NCBI GenBank assembly: GCA_032209605.1
Contig: JASFXZ010000003.1
Span: 32,018,762-32,082,761 of the forward strand
From: Mactromeris polynyma
Taxonomy: Eukaryota; Mollusca; Bivalvia; Venerida; Mactridae
DNA: 64,000 nt
Reading direction: 5' to 3'
The translations under genes were made by a program, and so were the position numbers. The notes under the pieces are model-generated. The model was not told the DNA's origin and ran no database searches. It saw only the letters and a list, made by a program, of their open reading frames with translations. Shown here piece after piece: positions 35,140 through 49,100 of the stretch (positions are counted from its first letter, which is position 1; every line of letters starts with the position of its first letter).

Positions 35140-38100
35140 ACCAAATGCAGATTATTTTATTACAAGGTTGCAAACAGTAACAGCAGTAAAGAGGACTCAT
35201 AGCCATAATGTTCTATCACATATGATAGTCACACATACATGTATGTGAATTAGACACAAACATACACAGTAGAACACTGAATGCAGCATTTAGAGATAGA
35301 GGATTTTATGTAAGCAACATACTTGTAACAGTAATTCTAGTCAGATATACATGTAGTTCAGTATCATCTATGTATGGTATACAGGAGATACATACAGATA
35401 ACTGTTATGGTTTTGGTATTACAAAAAGAACCAATATTGAAAAATTACTTAGAGTTTCTTTAATTTTTTGATTCCTTTGAAGATGTATAACAATGTTTCA
35501 CTGGAACTAAATCTCAAAATCTTTTAAAGTACTACCCAGACAAGACTGTAATTTTAGGTATCGTAAAATATCCTTAATCTTGAAGCTTAACCTGTGACAA
35601 ACAGAACTGTATTGTTGTTTTACATTTTCAGAAAACAAGACTGAAATAGTAAAATGAATTCTAGTTCAGAAACACCGACATACATGTATTTCTGATTTAT
35701 TCAGTTTATTTGTCAATACATGAATACTTATCTGTACTTATTTGTAAACTAATCGAATCGATAGGGACAAAAACTGTTATACAGTCATATTGTGTGTAAA
35801 TCTTGCAATACATCATTACAGAGATAATCAATAGGAGACCTTGATGCATTTTATTACATTATACAAAACAAAATAAAACTGCATATTAAAACTTATTTGC
35901 ATCAAATGACTGCCAACAGTAAGATTGAAAAAGTCATGGACGGACTCGTATATATGCAAAAATACCTGAATTAATATATACAGTTGAGACATTGTAAAGT
36001 ATTTGTATAAATTCTGTAAATATATTCAACTGAAAGCAAACTATAAGAATTGCTAAAGATTGCAAAATAAAACGTGATTGACAACAGCAATCCCATAGCT
36101 CAACAATCACAAGACAACATGGTTAGTTCAATAACATTCAATAAAGTTTTGAAATAACAAATTACACAACAAAATGGATATTATATAAAGTTAAACAACG
36201 ACAAAGAATATATATAATATAACAATATGATAGATGAATGTCCCGGCATAATATAGTGTTCACTGGCTACTTCAAACCCACAGCAAACTGGTCAGATATT
36301 TTCAGTTCAAAACCAGAATTCTCATTATACTTTAATTACTGAACAGCAATGTCTAGCTACATTAAAACACGCTCATACCTATAATGTTTTAGCTAGCACA
36401 AGATAGATTGACTGTATTAAAATATCACTAACAATGAAATAACAGAATTTGATACTGATCAAAGCTTTGACATGTGATGGTATACTTGATTAAATCCCAT
36501 TACAACCTATATTAAAAGTATGTAAATATATCTTTCCAACATCAGCCTTCATCGTAGCCATGGTTTTTGAGTTTAGAAAATAATCTCGACTGCAAAGATG
36601 AGATTATTATATAAACAAGAACCGAGACTTATTAAGAATGACCAGTAAGCTATGGGTTTATCTTGACAGCCTGCCTGAGGGTAGGTACTGTACAAGCAGC
36701 AAATCTGTAACGGAACAGTAGTGTTATAGTAACTTCAACAGCCCTCTCATCTTCTTCTTGTTATATCACTTACACAGCATACATTCATGTATATATTGCT
36801 ATGTCATACCAAACACCAGCAACTGTGGAAACTGGACTACTGATTCAAACAAATAATTGGACTGATATTGAAATACAAACCACCATAATTATTATGACGC
36901 TTCAATGCTAGTCACATGGTCAGTGACTACCTACATGGCGTAACAATGGTTCCGTACCACAGACATGTCGACAAAGACTTTTTAATTAAATATTTAGATT
37001 ATCTTTGGTATTCCATTCCTAGTATAATGTCATACTGCAATTTTTTTCTGAGCTTACTTCGTAAAGTTTTTGAATAAAAAATATATTTACCACATGCATA
37101 TTATAAGTTAATCTCTACATTAAGATGTTTGATTCAATAGATGTTTCCCTTGCACAGAGGCATAACTACACAGACATATATACTTGTGTATATGCTGAAT
37201 GTAGGTCATACAACAACAAGAATTAAGAGAGTTACTTTAGACACATGATTTATAGACCTGTAATAACATACATATAGCACACACATATAAAGCTAATGTA
37301 AATATTTATCACACAGCAGCACATAAGAGTGAATGGTACACACTTTCAAATAATAATTCATAAAGCTAACCTGCACAGGCTACAAAAAGCATAATACCCA
37401 ATGACTTGATATAATGTTTTCGTACAAGTATTGACAATAATATCAACAAAAATCAAAAGCACTACAACTATGAAATGTTTTTTCCCTAAACATTACTAAT
37501 TATTGGACTAAAGGGGTGTAGGAAGCAATAACTATGATGCCTTCTACCCAAAATGATGTAAGATATGGTTGCATATAAAGCGCATAAAATTTAAAAAAAC
37601 AGAACACAAAACAGCACTTTATAAAATGAGCACATTAAATAGAGGCAATAATACTGTAATATACAAAAAAGTAAGCAAAAATTATGTACAAAATAAGTAC
37701 TGATAAATATAACCTAACTTTCACTTATTCCATTGGAAACATTCACTGTTTTTATTGGAATTAACCAATCCATTGAAATCATAGAATGTAAAAATATTTA
37801 AACAGAATATAAATGTAGTAAAAATCTTTGAGATAAATGTATAAAGTTTGCATAGATTATAAATAGTAGAGATCTAGAAATTTGTCAACGACACAAAATT
37901 ATCACAATAAAATACGGACGGATCTTTGAGATAAGGCAGACAATCGTATGTGGTCACGATCGGGTCATTACAAGTACGGTAACCACAACAACAGTCAAAC
38001 TTCTGTATCAACCCAAAATGAATAATGACAGTTTATATTTCAGGCTGTTTCTGAAATAGGGCTAAGACAGATTATCAATTTGTACTGCAAATATTGACTT

Positions 38101-40116
38101 GCCTTTTATGGTTAGAAAACAACAGGTGTTTTACCAAGGATGCCTTGTAGAGGTGGCCATTATGCACTGTTTTTGCCATTTAATTACCACATCTAATGGT
38201 GAGGGTACTTTACACATGTATATACAAAACATTACATCAGGAAGATTACAATTCTAGAATCAATATAAACCAGGACACAACAACAATGTAAATAATAAAC
38301 AAGCATGGGAGATTAAATAAATAATAAGAATTATGCACACAATTACAGGTCTACATTCAGTGTTGTTGTCCAAGATTTTTGTCAAGGGACTTAATGATAT
38401 GCAGTTCATATCCAATCATGGTAAGATCCTTGTAACACATTCAACCATCATACTAAATGTATAAACAATACGTTCATTTACCATCATACTATAAACAATA
38501 CGTACATTTATATTTTGGATTAAGACGATTTTTTATGCATTAGGTTTGACCTTATTGAAATCGCCTTAATGGTGCATGGTGGTATAAAATCAAAATATCA
38601 GCATTTAGTATGACGTTTGTCATTTGTGTAGTTGAAATCACAAGATCTTCAATGAAACTGCATTAATGAGATGATAGCAATCCAACAATCTACATTATAT
38701 ACAATATATCTATGTTCACAATTCATCTAAAATCAAATATCCATACAAATATCAAAATCTTTCACGAAACTTCTCCTATACGAGACATATCACCATATAT
38801 TGGCATGCCTTTCACATCACAAATATTAAACATAACATTTATAATTCTCTGCAAGATCAAAGTAATTAACATGGATTTCCAAAGGGATCACAATATTATA
38901 GGTCAAAAATGAACATTATAGCACTTTTTCTTTGATGTTATTATTGCAATATATCCAAGACTATAGTAATTAGAAAGTTCCCACAATACGAGTTTGTGTA
39001 AGCAAGCATATTGTCTGCAATATGATACTTAATCATAATTTATTACAAAACAATTATTGAGCACTTCGTTACAAAAAATATATTTAAACATACAAAAATA
39101 AGATGGTCATTTTACAAGCAAAAACTACACAAAGTATATCCAGACACATAAAGTGCTGCTTTATAAACTGAGATATTACAGATAATTGGGTACATAACCT
39201 ATGCAATCACACATATCTGAAATAATAAATCAATAATCAGTCAGTTAAATAAATTCTTAGGTAAAATATCCTAACAATTAAGTGTAAATGAACTTAAAAA
39301 AGCTTACCATATCAAAATTATCATGAAATTATATAACCCTACTGTTTAGATAGTATTGACTCATTTTACACTTTAACTCTAATTCTAACAACTTGTTTCT
39401 TTCACATCTATTATTAGAACTTATTTAGGTAAAAAAGCTACTAATTTCTTTTGAAACTTATTTTGTAAATTACGAAAATTACTGAAAAACAGTCAGAGAA
39501 ACATAATGCCTTAAATTCAAAATGGTAACTAAAGCATCCTTGTTTTTGGTGAATTCAAACAATAAATGTCATGATATTATTTCAACCTTCCAAGTAACTA
39601 TCTTGGTCAAATGACTAGTTCCAACTAACAGAAGGTAGATAATCCGTTTTAAAGTTTCCTATCATTGTAATCAACACCAATACGGTAACAAATTAAGTTT
39701 TTTCGCAGCACGTGTCTTATTCATACTTCCCCCGAATTAAATTCAACAAAAACAGCGTGATGACAACGTGTTTATGTAAAATTAGCAAGTTGACAAACAA
39801 ATATGTTTTTTATCAATAATCGCATACAGATATTTGATTGTATCAATGAAATTTCAGATTAGAATAAATATTTGCATAACGTCACATAAAGCTTACCACA
39901 ATCAAGGAAAATAATGGGTTATGAGATTCCAGCACACAGATTAAATTCTCACACTCGGGAAAAATGATCAGATGTTTTCAATCATAGCTTGCATTTCAAC
40001 TTGCACTTCATGGCCAATGCAAAACTCATATTCATTGTATCTGTATATATAATGCCAACAACTTCACAATGAAATCTCATATCGTCGCTTAAAACTGTAT
40101 AGAAACCATTTGTCAT
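35140..40116 (-). other. Presumptive ~5-kb BICC1 3'UTR
   Basis: This long AT-rich stretch directly follows the BICC1 stop codon. It lacks ORFs of note and, unlike almost everywhere else in the window, lacks recognisable transposons or minisatellites. On the minus strand an AATAAA (plus 35156-35161) lies at its far end. I infer that it is a long 3'UTR; a hidden non-coding gene cannot be excluded. Confidence 0.45.
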
Positions 40117-43100
40117 TCACCATCTTCCACTCAAACTGGCTATATCGGCATGTGATCCGTGTGGAGAGGCACTTGGATCATGAAAGGGATCCGAGTCATC
40201 AAGAGGACTGCTTGCGGACATCAACATTCTTCTTTTATTCAGATCTAACAAAATATAATGCAAATTCAGACATAATAACACAGAGATCATTGCCTAAACT
40301 TACACGAAGATAATTCAAGGGAGGTAAGCATTATCTGAAATATTATTGTTTATATTGTGGACAATATCAATTGTTGGGGTGTAACTTTATGGGGACATTT
40401 TCTGTACAAATGTAGATTAGTTTTTGAAATCAAAAGACTTTTCCCATGGATAATTCTTCCACTTACCATGGTTTAACCATGGATAATGCTTCCACTAACC
40501 ATGGTTTTCCATGGATAATTCTTCCACTAACCATGGTTTAAACATGTGCATTTCCTATTTCAATGCACTTTTTTATTTAACACTCATAAAAATACATGTA
40601 TATTATCTGTTACAAACAAAATGTTATCTTTATCAGCAAATGTTGAAAAAGTCTACATGCAAATGTCATATGCTGTAATGCAAACATATTCTGCAACTGC
40701 GCTGTGATATATGACACAATGGCATACCTGCAATTGCTAACAGCATTTTCTTTCTTGCACCAAAGGTCGAGATTCCAAGTTCACGAAGGTCATGGTCAGT
40801 CAATGTCAGGAATGTAGGCAAATCAATCTATAACGTAAGGGAAAACTCATTTTTTCCATTTATACCAGTTTTGGTTAAAACTAACTACATGTCCAACTTT
40901 TCAATTAACTCAATTATTCATGATACTACAGAATTATTATTATAAATACATTGTCAATGCATTAGTAGTACAGTAAAAACTCAATAATAAGATCACCCTG
41001 AAACTGGTCTTAATATTTATTGAGGTGGTCTTAATATTGAGGTTGAATTAAGAGCAAACAAGTGAAAATAGACTGTTCTTAATTTTGAGGTGGTCTTATG
41101 ATTGAGGTGGTCTTTAAGTGAGGTTTTACTGTAATACAAATTAAACTAGAGCCAGGTATAATAAAAATAGACATATTTAATCTGATCAGTCATTTATATG
41201 GAGGGATACCATCATTTTTGACTTACCTCTTGTTGTTGGAACAGATCAGTGTACTTTCCTAACCCAAGTTTGATAAAAAGTTCAGTCAGATCTAGTTTTG
41301 ATGACCAGTAAGACTTGTTTGGTACCAAGGCACCATCTATATGGTTGCTTGCACTTAAACCATACTCAGGCCCTGAAACAGACACAGAAATAATCAGTCT
41401 AGAGTTGCACAGCACACTAAGCAGAGGAAACTTCATCACAGCCATAAGCTTTGATTGTACTCCATACACTGGATAATCAATGAAATGGACATATTGAAAC
41501 AATATCCAGACCTTAATGGCACCCAGACCTGACTGGAATCCAAACCTGACAGATACCCAAAGCAGGATCGCACCCAAAGTTAACTGGTGCCTAGAAAAGA
41601 CTAGTACCCAGAGCTAACTGGTACCCAGAACACTTATACACTTGAATTTTGATATATATAAAGTGATACTTACATTTTTTTCTCGGACTTGGATATTCTC
41701 CAGGTGCAGGATTGAGAGGTGGTCTATTATATAGATTAGGAGAATCTCTCCATGGATCCCCATCCATCTCTGACATATCTTCCGCTGTACTCTGTCATAC
41801 AAATGCAAACAAATATTGTCAAATCATTAATACATCTTAGCATGACAATATACTGTTTGATCCAAACTGACTGCAGTAAAACTTCAATAATAAGACCAGC
41901 CTTGGGACCAAAATGGTCTTATTATGTAGGTGGTCTTTAGTTTTACTGTATTTAATGGAACATCAATTAGTTTAAATTTTAATATTTGTTTAAAGTTTAA
42001 TGACACACAATTAAAATGGGCCAAAATTGTTACCTCTAGAGAGTTTAAAAGCCAGTTGTTGACAACTGATGACAACAGACACAGAGTGATCACAATTGCT
42101 CGCCATTAGCACCTTGTGCTCAAGTAAGCTACAGATTATGGTACTTTTCTTTCATGGTGAATAGTTATACTGCTTCATACAAAACTTACTGTATACATGC
42201 AAACTATTATTTTTATATCTTGTTAATCATCTTGTACAATAAAAATGCTTGTACAGCAAATGATCATTGTTAGACCATGTTTCTGGTAAGTTGACAGAAA
42301 TAAGGACCTGTATAGTAAGGTTAGACCATGTTTCCGGAAAGTTGACAGAAATAAGGACCTGTATAGTAAGGTTAGACCATGTTTCTGGTAAGTTGACAGA
42401 AATTAGGACCTGTATAGTAAGGTTAGACCATGTTTCTGGTAAGTTGACAGAAATAAGGACCTGTATAGTAAGGTTAGACCATGTTTCCAGAAAATTGACA
42501 GAAATAAGGACCGGTATAGTAAGGTTAGACCATGTTTCTGGTAAGTTGACAGAAATAAGGACCTGTATAGTAAGGTTAGACCATGTTTCTGGTAAGTTGA
42601 CAGAAATAAGGACCGGTATAGTAAGGTTAGACCATGTTTCTGGTAAGTTGACAGAAATAAGGACTGGTATAGTAAGGTTAGACCATGTTTCTGGTAAGTT
42701 GACAGAAATAAGGACCTGTATAGTAAGGTTAGACCATGTTTCCAGAAAGTTGACAGAAATAAGGACCGGTATAGTAAGGTTAGACCATGTTTCTGGTAAG
42801 TTGACAGAAATAAGGACCGGTATAGTAAGGTTAGACCATGTTTCTGGTAAGTTGACAGAAATAAGGACCTGTATAGTAAGGTTAGACCATGTTTCTGGTA
42901 AGTTGACAGAAATAAGGACCTGTATAGTAAGGTTAGCCCATGTTTCTGGTAAGTTGACAGAAATAAGGACCGGTATAGTAAGGTTAGACCATGTTTCTGG
43001 TAAGTTGACAGAAATAAGGACTGGTATAGTAAGGTTAGACCATGTTTCTGGTAAGTTGACAGAAATAAGGACCTGTATAGTAAGGTTAGACCATGTTTCC

Positions 43101-46100
43101 ATAAAGTTGACAGAAATAAGGACCTGTATAGTAAGGTTAGACCATGTTTCTGGTAAGTTGACAGAAATAAGGACCTGTATAGTAAGGTTAGACCATGTTT
43201 CTGGTAAGTTGACAGAAATAAGGACCTGTATAGTAAGGTTAGACCATGTTTCCGGAAAGTTGACAGAAATGAGGACCTGTATAGTAAGGTTAGACCATGT
43301 TTCCGGAAAGTTGACAGAAATAAGGACCTGTATAGTATGGTTTTCTTGATACTGTGGAGTGGAAGAACTATTGACTGTTTGCAGAATTGATAACAATTAG
43401 AGATGAATGATTTCCTATAGAGACTGCACATTTAGAATTACCTCATATGTTGTTGCCATAGGTGGTTGAAATCTTTGTTTGATTCCATATTGCTGCATAC
43501 GTTCTCTGATAGCTGACTCCGGCATAGACTTAGAAAATCCAAGTCCAGACCAAAAATCTGTCGGTGTACGAGATTCTCCAATAGGCTTCTTCTGTATAGC
43601 TGTTGGTTGTCAACATACATTAATTACAGGATTAAACAGAATTATAACTAAGCAACAAAATAAGTTCTTGTGTTTGTGGCTTTCCCTGTAGTTACGTATT
43701 CTCTCTCTTTTATTGTATTGAAATAGGTCACAATCTCTTATGGCAAAATGAGCTGAAATTATTTTATAACACATGTTTTGGACACATTAAAAGGCACACA
43801 TTTTTATTCAAACCAAAATATGATCAAAATTAATGCTGAATTTGCTAAAACAAAATGTAGTTGTCAAACCTCAAAGGCAGTCGTTGATTTACACGAATAA
43901 TCTCCGTCAAACTATTTAAATAAACACACAAACCTGAAAAAATAAAAGAATGTTTACCTTTATTTGCCATAAGTTTTTTCTGTTCATAATCAATACCAAA
44001 TGGTTGGTAATGATCTGAGAAGAGACTTGAACCAGCATTATTGCGTTCAATACCAGGTGCTCTTAAGTCCAGATGTTCAGTATCAATAAGACGCCTGTCA
44101 TCACCATTCCTGTGAATAAACAAATATGTATCAGACTCGCAAAGCAAATAATTAACAAAAAAATAGACACATATTTATATACCTAAGGATGTTAACTAGT
44201 TTCATATGGTATCCCATGAACACCCATCTAAAAATCTTCATGCACTGGTCATGAAGTACTGTTAGCTAGAACATCATACTATTGTTGACAACTAGTGTGT
44301 TGGACTTAACATCCCCATACATGTGAACCTTTTCAGAATTTTCTGTGACTGAAATTTTGTGGGAGATTTTCTGTGACTGAAATTTTATCAATGTCTATAA
44401 CCGTATCATAATAAAGCTGTTAATCACAATGCTCTGCGAATTAACTCGTAATGTGGAGGTGATCTCTGTTAAAAAATCACCGATTAACAATTTTATTGCC
44501 AATTGTCTGAATACAATAGAAACGTGTGAAACTTGAATAAACAACATGACCAAGTCGTATTTTACCAGTCGGGAATGAACTAATAAATACCCATAACAAA
44601 AATTTACGATGTTCACTTCGAACATCAGGAGATCGCATCTCCCCGCTGGGAGAGCATGAGTGGCCTGTCAAATCTGGGAGTCTCCAGTGGAAATCTGGAG
44701 AGTTCACATGTATGCATCCCTCCAACAATTTTTCAGTCATGAACACACGGTTCTACCGGCAGCAGATATAGTACTGCCACACCTTGCTTTCATTCCGTAG
44801 ACATAGGACATATTGAACATTTCAATTTCAAATTTAATATTTCCAAAATAAAGCAATGATTTAAAAGCACAACCGACACAGAATGAATTACATTCACAAA
44901 GTGGGGAAAAACATAAATACACCTAGATGCCCTCTAGCTATGCAGCAAAGCTTATTTGTATAGTAACATTCATTGTAAGTCCAATGAGCATTCATAAACT
45001 TTGGCATACATGCCACAAGCCACACAGAAATTCAACCAATTTCTTGATAGCTAATCCATAACTTGCTATACTTTTAAAAACAATAGCTGCCACACTTGCG
45101 AAGTTATAATGTAATAATTTCACAAATATAAGATGAAGACAGTGATATTTGCTTACGTTAGAGAACTTCTAGTCAGACTCCCATGTAGAGATCCATTACT
45201 CAAGCTACTGTTAAGAAAGTGTACATTATTCAATGGTGGACTGGTATTTTTACTCAGTCCAAGTAAATCCATCGTATGACCACTACTACTTAAGCCAATC
45301 TTTGGGTTACTCAGTCCTGTAAATATAAAAAAACAATAAACATACCGGAGATTCCACTACAAGTACTATACAATGTTACAGTCAATGTTCCACTTACAAA
45401 CTACTATACAATGTTACAGTCAATGTTCCACTTACACTTACCTTATATTTAAACAAAAATACTAAAAGCAAGATAAATATTCCAAGAAGAATTGCAAGTT
45501 TCACTTATTTATCAAAAACATAATAGGTTTTAGGCAAAAGGTATAATGAACATAAAACCAAGTTTACAATTGGTTAGGGATGTTCGACAGTTGTCAATAA
45601 GAAATAAATTATCATACTGGTAGTAAAATGAATGGGTGATTGAGGTGAATGTTTACATACCTAGCAGATCTAATGTATGTCCACTGCTTGTCAGGGATGT
45701 CTGTGGATGTGACGTAACAAGATTTCCAAAACTACTTGATGTTGATAGACCAGCTAAATCAACTGAAATATAAACAAGCATAAAGAATATTTTCATTCTG
45801 AATAATTTTATTTATATCATAATCTAACGATAAGCCTACCTTAATTAAAGAACTGCTTTAGTGCATTTCTTACTTAAAACTTATTCCAATTAATTGTTAA
45901 TTGCATGCTACATGACAATCCACATTTTGCTTTTGTATCTTCAAACAGATTTTGTCACTTTTTTGTCAATAACCTAGCTTTTGTTGCTATAAAAAGATCA
46001 AACTAGACAGCAATGCATTGTGAAACAATTGTGAACGAAAGTCTGGGAGTACATACACCAATATCTCTCGTTATACATACCAGCATTGGTGTTTTCCCTG

Positions 46101-49100
46101 AATGCATGGGGACTTGAACATGGACTTCTAGATGGACTGCTAGCAGCACTCCTAGTCCTCAAACCTGTAATACAATGTAGACCTAACATTCAGTCATGGT
46201 TACAGCAGAAATAACGTAGTTATACTATAACATGGTGCATATCCACTAACACTGACACAGGACATTTAAGGAAACACACATCTTTTAAGGTTTAAAAACT
46301 TATTTGACAAGTCATCCCAGGAAGACATGTAATATCATGAATATCAACATAAGGAAAAATAAAACAATTACAGCTGAAGTTTGAACTAGTTCAAGTTACA
46401 ATCTCTACATTCCCAGCTAAATCAATGCACAAAAATAGTATTCCAAAACAAATTCTTAAAGAAATTAGAGTTTGCTTTTGTAGATGAAAATTTACAATAC
46501 ATTCTACAAAGCAGTCCTCTCTTGAGCAACAACCTCTCTTCAACAACAGTATCAATTTTTCCTATCGTAAGAATATATTATTTTTTGATTTGACCTCTTT
46601 GGACTAATATAAATTTAACCTCTGTAGAGCTTATCACCTCTCAACAACAGCCAACATGTGTCTCCTAGTGATGGACGAATTTCATAATCGATTATTGGAT
46701 TGGTATGAAAACTCATAATCCATAATCAAATCGGAAATAATCGAAATATTTTTTTTAGTAAAAGTGTAATGCTGACAGTTAAGTTCATTTATACAAGTTA
46801 ATTTATCTCTTTGTAATTACATCTAACATCTATGGGGTTTAACATTACTCTTATATAATATGAACATTTTATCATTAAATTTATTTTGTTTTTGTATGTT
46901 TATTTCATATATTTGTATTTGACTGAAGAAATTGAAAACAGTTACATGTTGTTATTTTCTATGTACAGATACGTACTAGTGTGGATGTTAATATTGATTT
47001 GATCTATAGCTTGAAGAAATAGATAGACACAATTTACAGATGTCAAAAAAGTTAAAATTTCCGATTATAATTAATTATTGTAGTTCATAATCGCTTGTTG
47101 CCGATGTCGGCTGTCTAGCGACGATTTTTCGATTATGTTCGATAATCACACCATCACTAGTGTCTCCCAAAGCGTGTTGCTCTAGAGAGGTATTACTGTA
47201 TATTGTATTTTACACCAAAATCATTCATAAAACAATAATGTACAGTAATTAATCAAGTACCTGCTTCTAACACATTTAGTGACTTTATATTTGGTTGATA
47301 GCCTCCAGCATTGTGTCCCACTTCTTTATGTACACCATTAACATTACAATGGTTCATGAGATCAGCAACATTCTGGACAGACACAGGTGGTATAACCATC
47401 ATAGGTCGATATATACCTGGTGTAATAATCATATGTTATAATTCATCATAGGTCAATATATACCTGGTGTAATAATCATATGTAATAATTCAACATAGGT
47501 CGATATATACCTGGTGTAATAATCATATGTTATAATTCATCATAGGTCAATATATACCTGGTGTAATAATCATATGTTATAATTCAACATAGGTCGATAT
47601 ATACCTGGTGTAATAATCATATGTTATAATTCAACATAGGTCGATATATACCTGGTGTAATAATCATATATAATAATTCATCATAGGTCAATATATACCT
47701 GGTGTAATAATCATATATAATAATTCAACATAGGTCGATATATACCTGGTGTAATAATCATATATAATAATTCATCATAGGTCAATATATACCTGGTATT
47801 ATAATCATATATAATAATTCATCATAGGTCAATATATACCTGGTGTAATAATCATATATAATAATTCATCATAGGTCAATATATACCTGGTATTATAATC
47901 ATATATAATAATTCATCATAGGTCAATATATACCTGGTGTAATACTCATACTAGTGTATATTCAATTATCGTGCAATAAGAATGAACGCAAGGGTACCAG
48001 CCACTATAGAATTTATATATAGGAGTTAACTTCAGTCCTCAAGACTTGTTCATGCTCAACTGCCTATAGCAAGTTAAATCCAATTTGGGAAAGTAATGGG
48101 GCAGGAAAATTATTATTTTCGAAAGTAATTTTTTGAATGGGTTCTGTAACTTGACAAACAGGCAATTTCATTTTCAAAATAAACTGATACATTTTCTGGC
48201 TTTCTCTAACTCAAAATGATAGGAATATTATACCCAATTCTCTATAGAATACCCAAATCCTACAGCAATATATCAGGATTATTAACTAGAAGAAAACAGC
48301 ACAAACAGACTATGTAACAGAGCTCAATCACCACATCAAGTGACTATATAATTCAAAACCAAGTGGTGCAATTAACAACAAAAGGCGGCAGTCTTTGAAA
48401 ACAGCCAGCCCCATTCATGATTTAGTACACACATAAGAATAAAATAAGTATCAAGTAGGTTTAATAAGAACGCAGGGTAATAATAATCAAGGTAATTATG
48501 AAAGATAATGAGATTGTGATGAAATGAGTAGTAAGTGTTTCAAGGTATATGTTTCTTCAATAATTGATTCAATAAACATTATGATTAGCAACAAGCCCAG
48601 TAACAAAGCAGAACCAACTCTCTTGAAACGAAAATGAAAAAAAACAAATTCAGTACCTGGAGGAGGTGAAACAAAATGGTTGGAGTTGGTGGCATTTATG
48701 TTTGGGCTTTTAGGGCTCTGTGGGCTCAGGGTGTGACCAACAGCTGGTGGACTTTTCTGACCGTTCATCATCAATATCTGATTGGCTGTATTTATTTGTA
48801 GGGCTGTTGTGGGCATTGTTGGTTGTAGAGCTGGTTGTAGAGCCTGACCAAAATATCCTGAAATACATAACATAGAAAGTGACAGGGGTGAGGTACAATA
48901 GCGTACTATTTAGTTTCAACATATCTAACTTACATCTTATTGTAAATTGTAAAGTAAGGCCTTACAACTTATACTAATCATTCTCAATGACTGCTTCCTA
49001 GCATCTAACAGTATTTCAGCCAAATTCAGGTTTACTGCAGACTGAGTAAATTTAACTGCATAAAATGTCCAATTCAGATCACCACGTATCATCATTTTAA

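Noticed and set aside
40110..40313. 67-codon plus ORF
   Set aside because: It is the antisense shadow of the last BICC1 exon.
42227..43431. Long ORFs on both strands (up to 389 codons) with a 17-residue repeat
   Set aside because: They are produced by the 51-bp minisatellite, whose period is a multiple of three; both strands and several frames are open and the array lies in a BICC1 intron.
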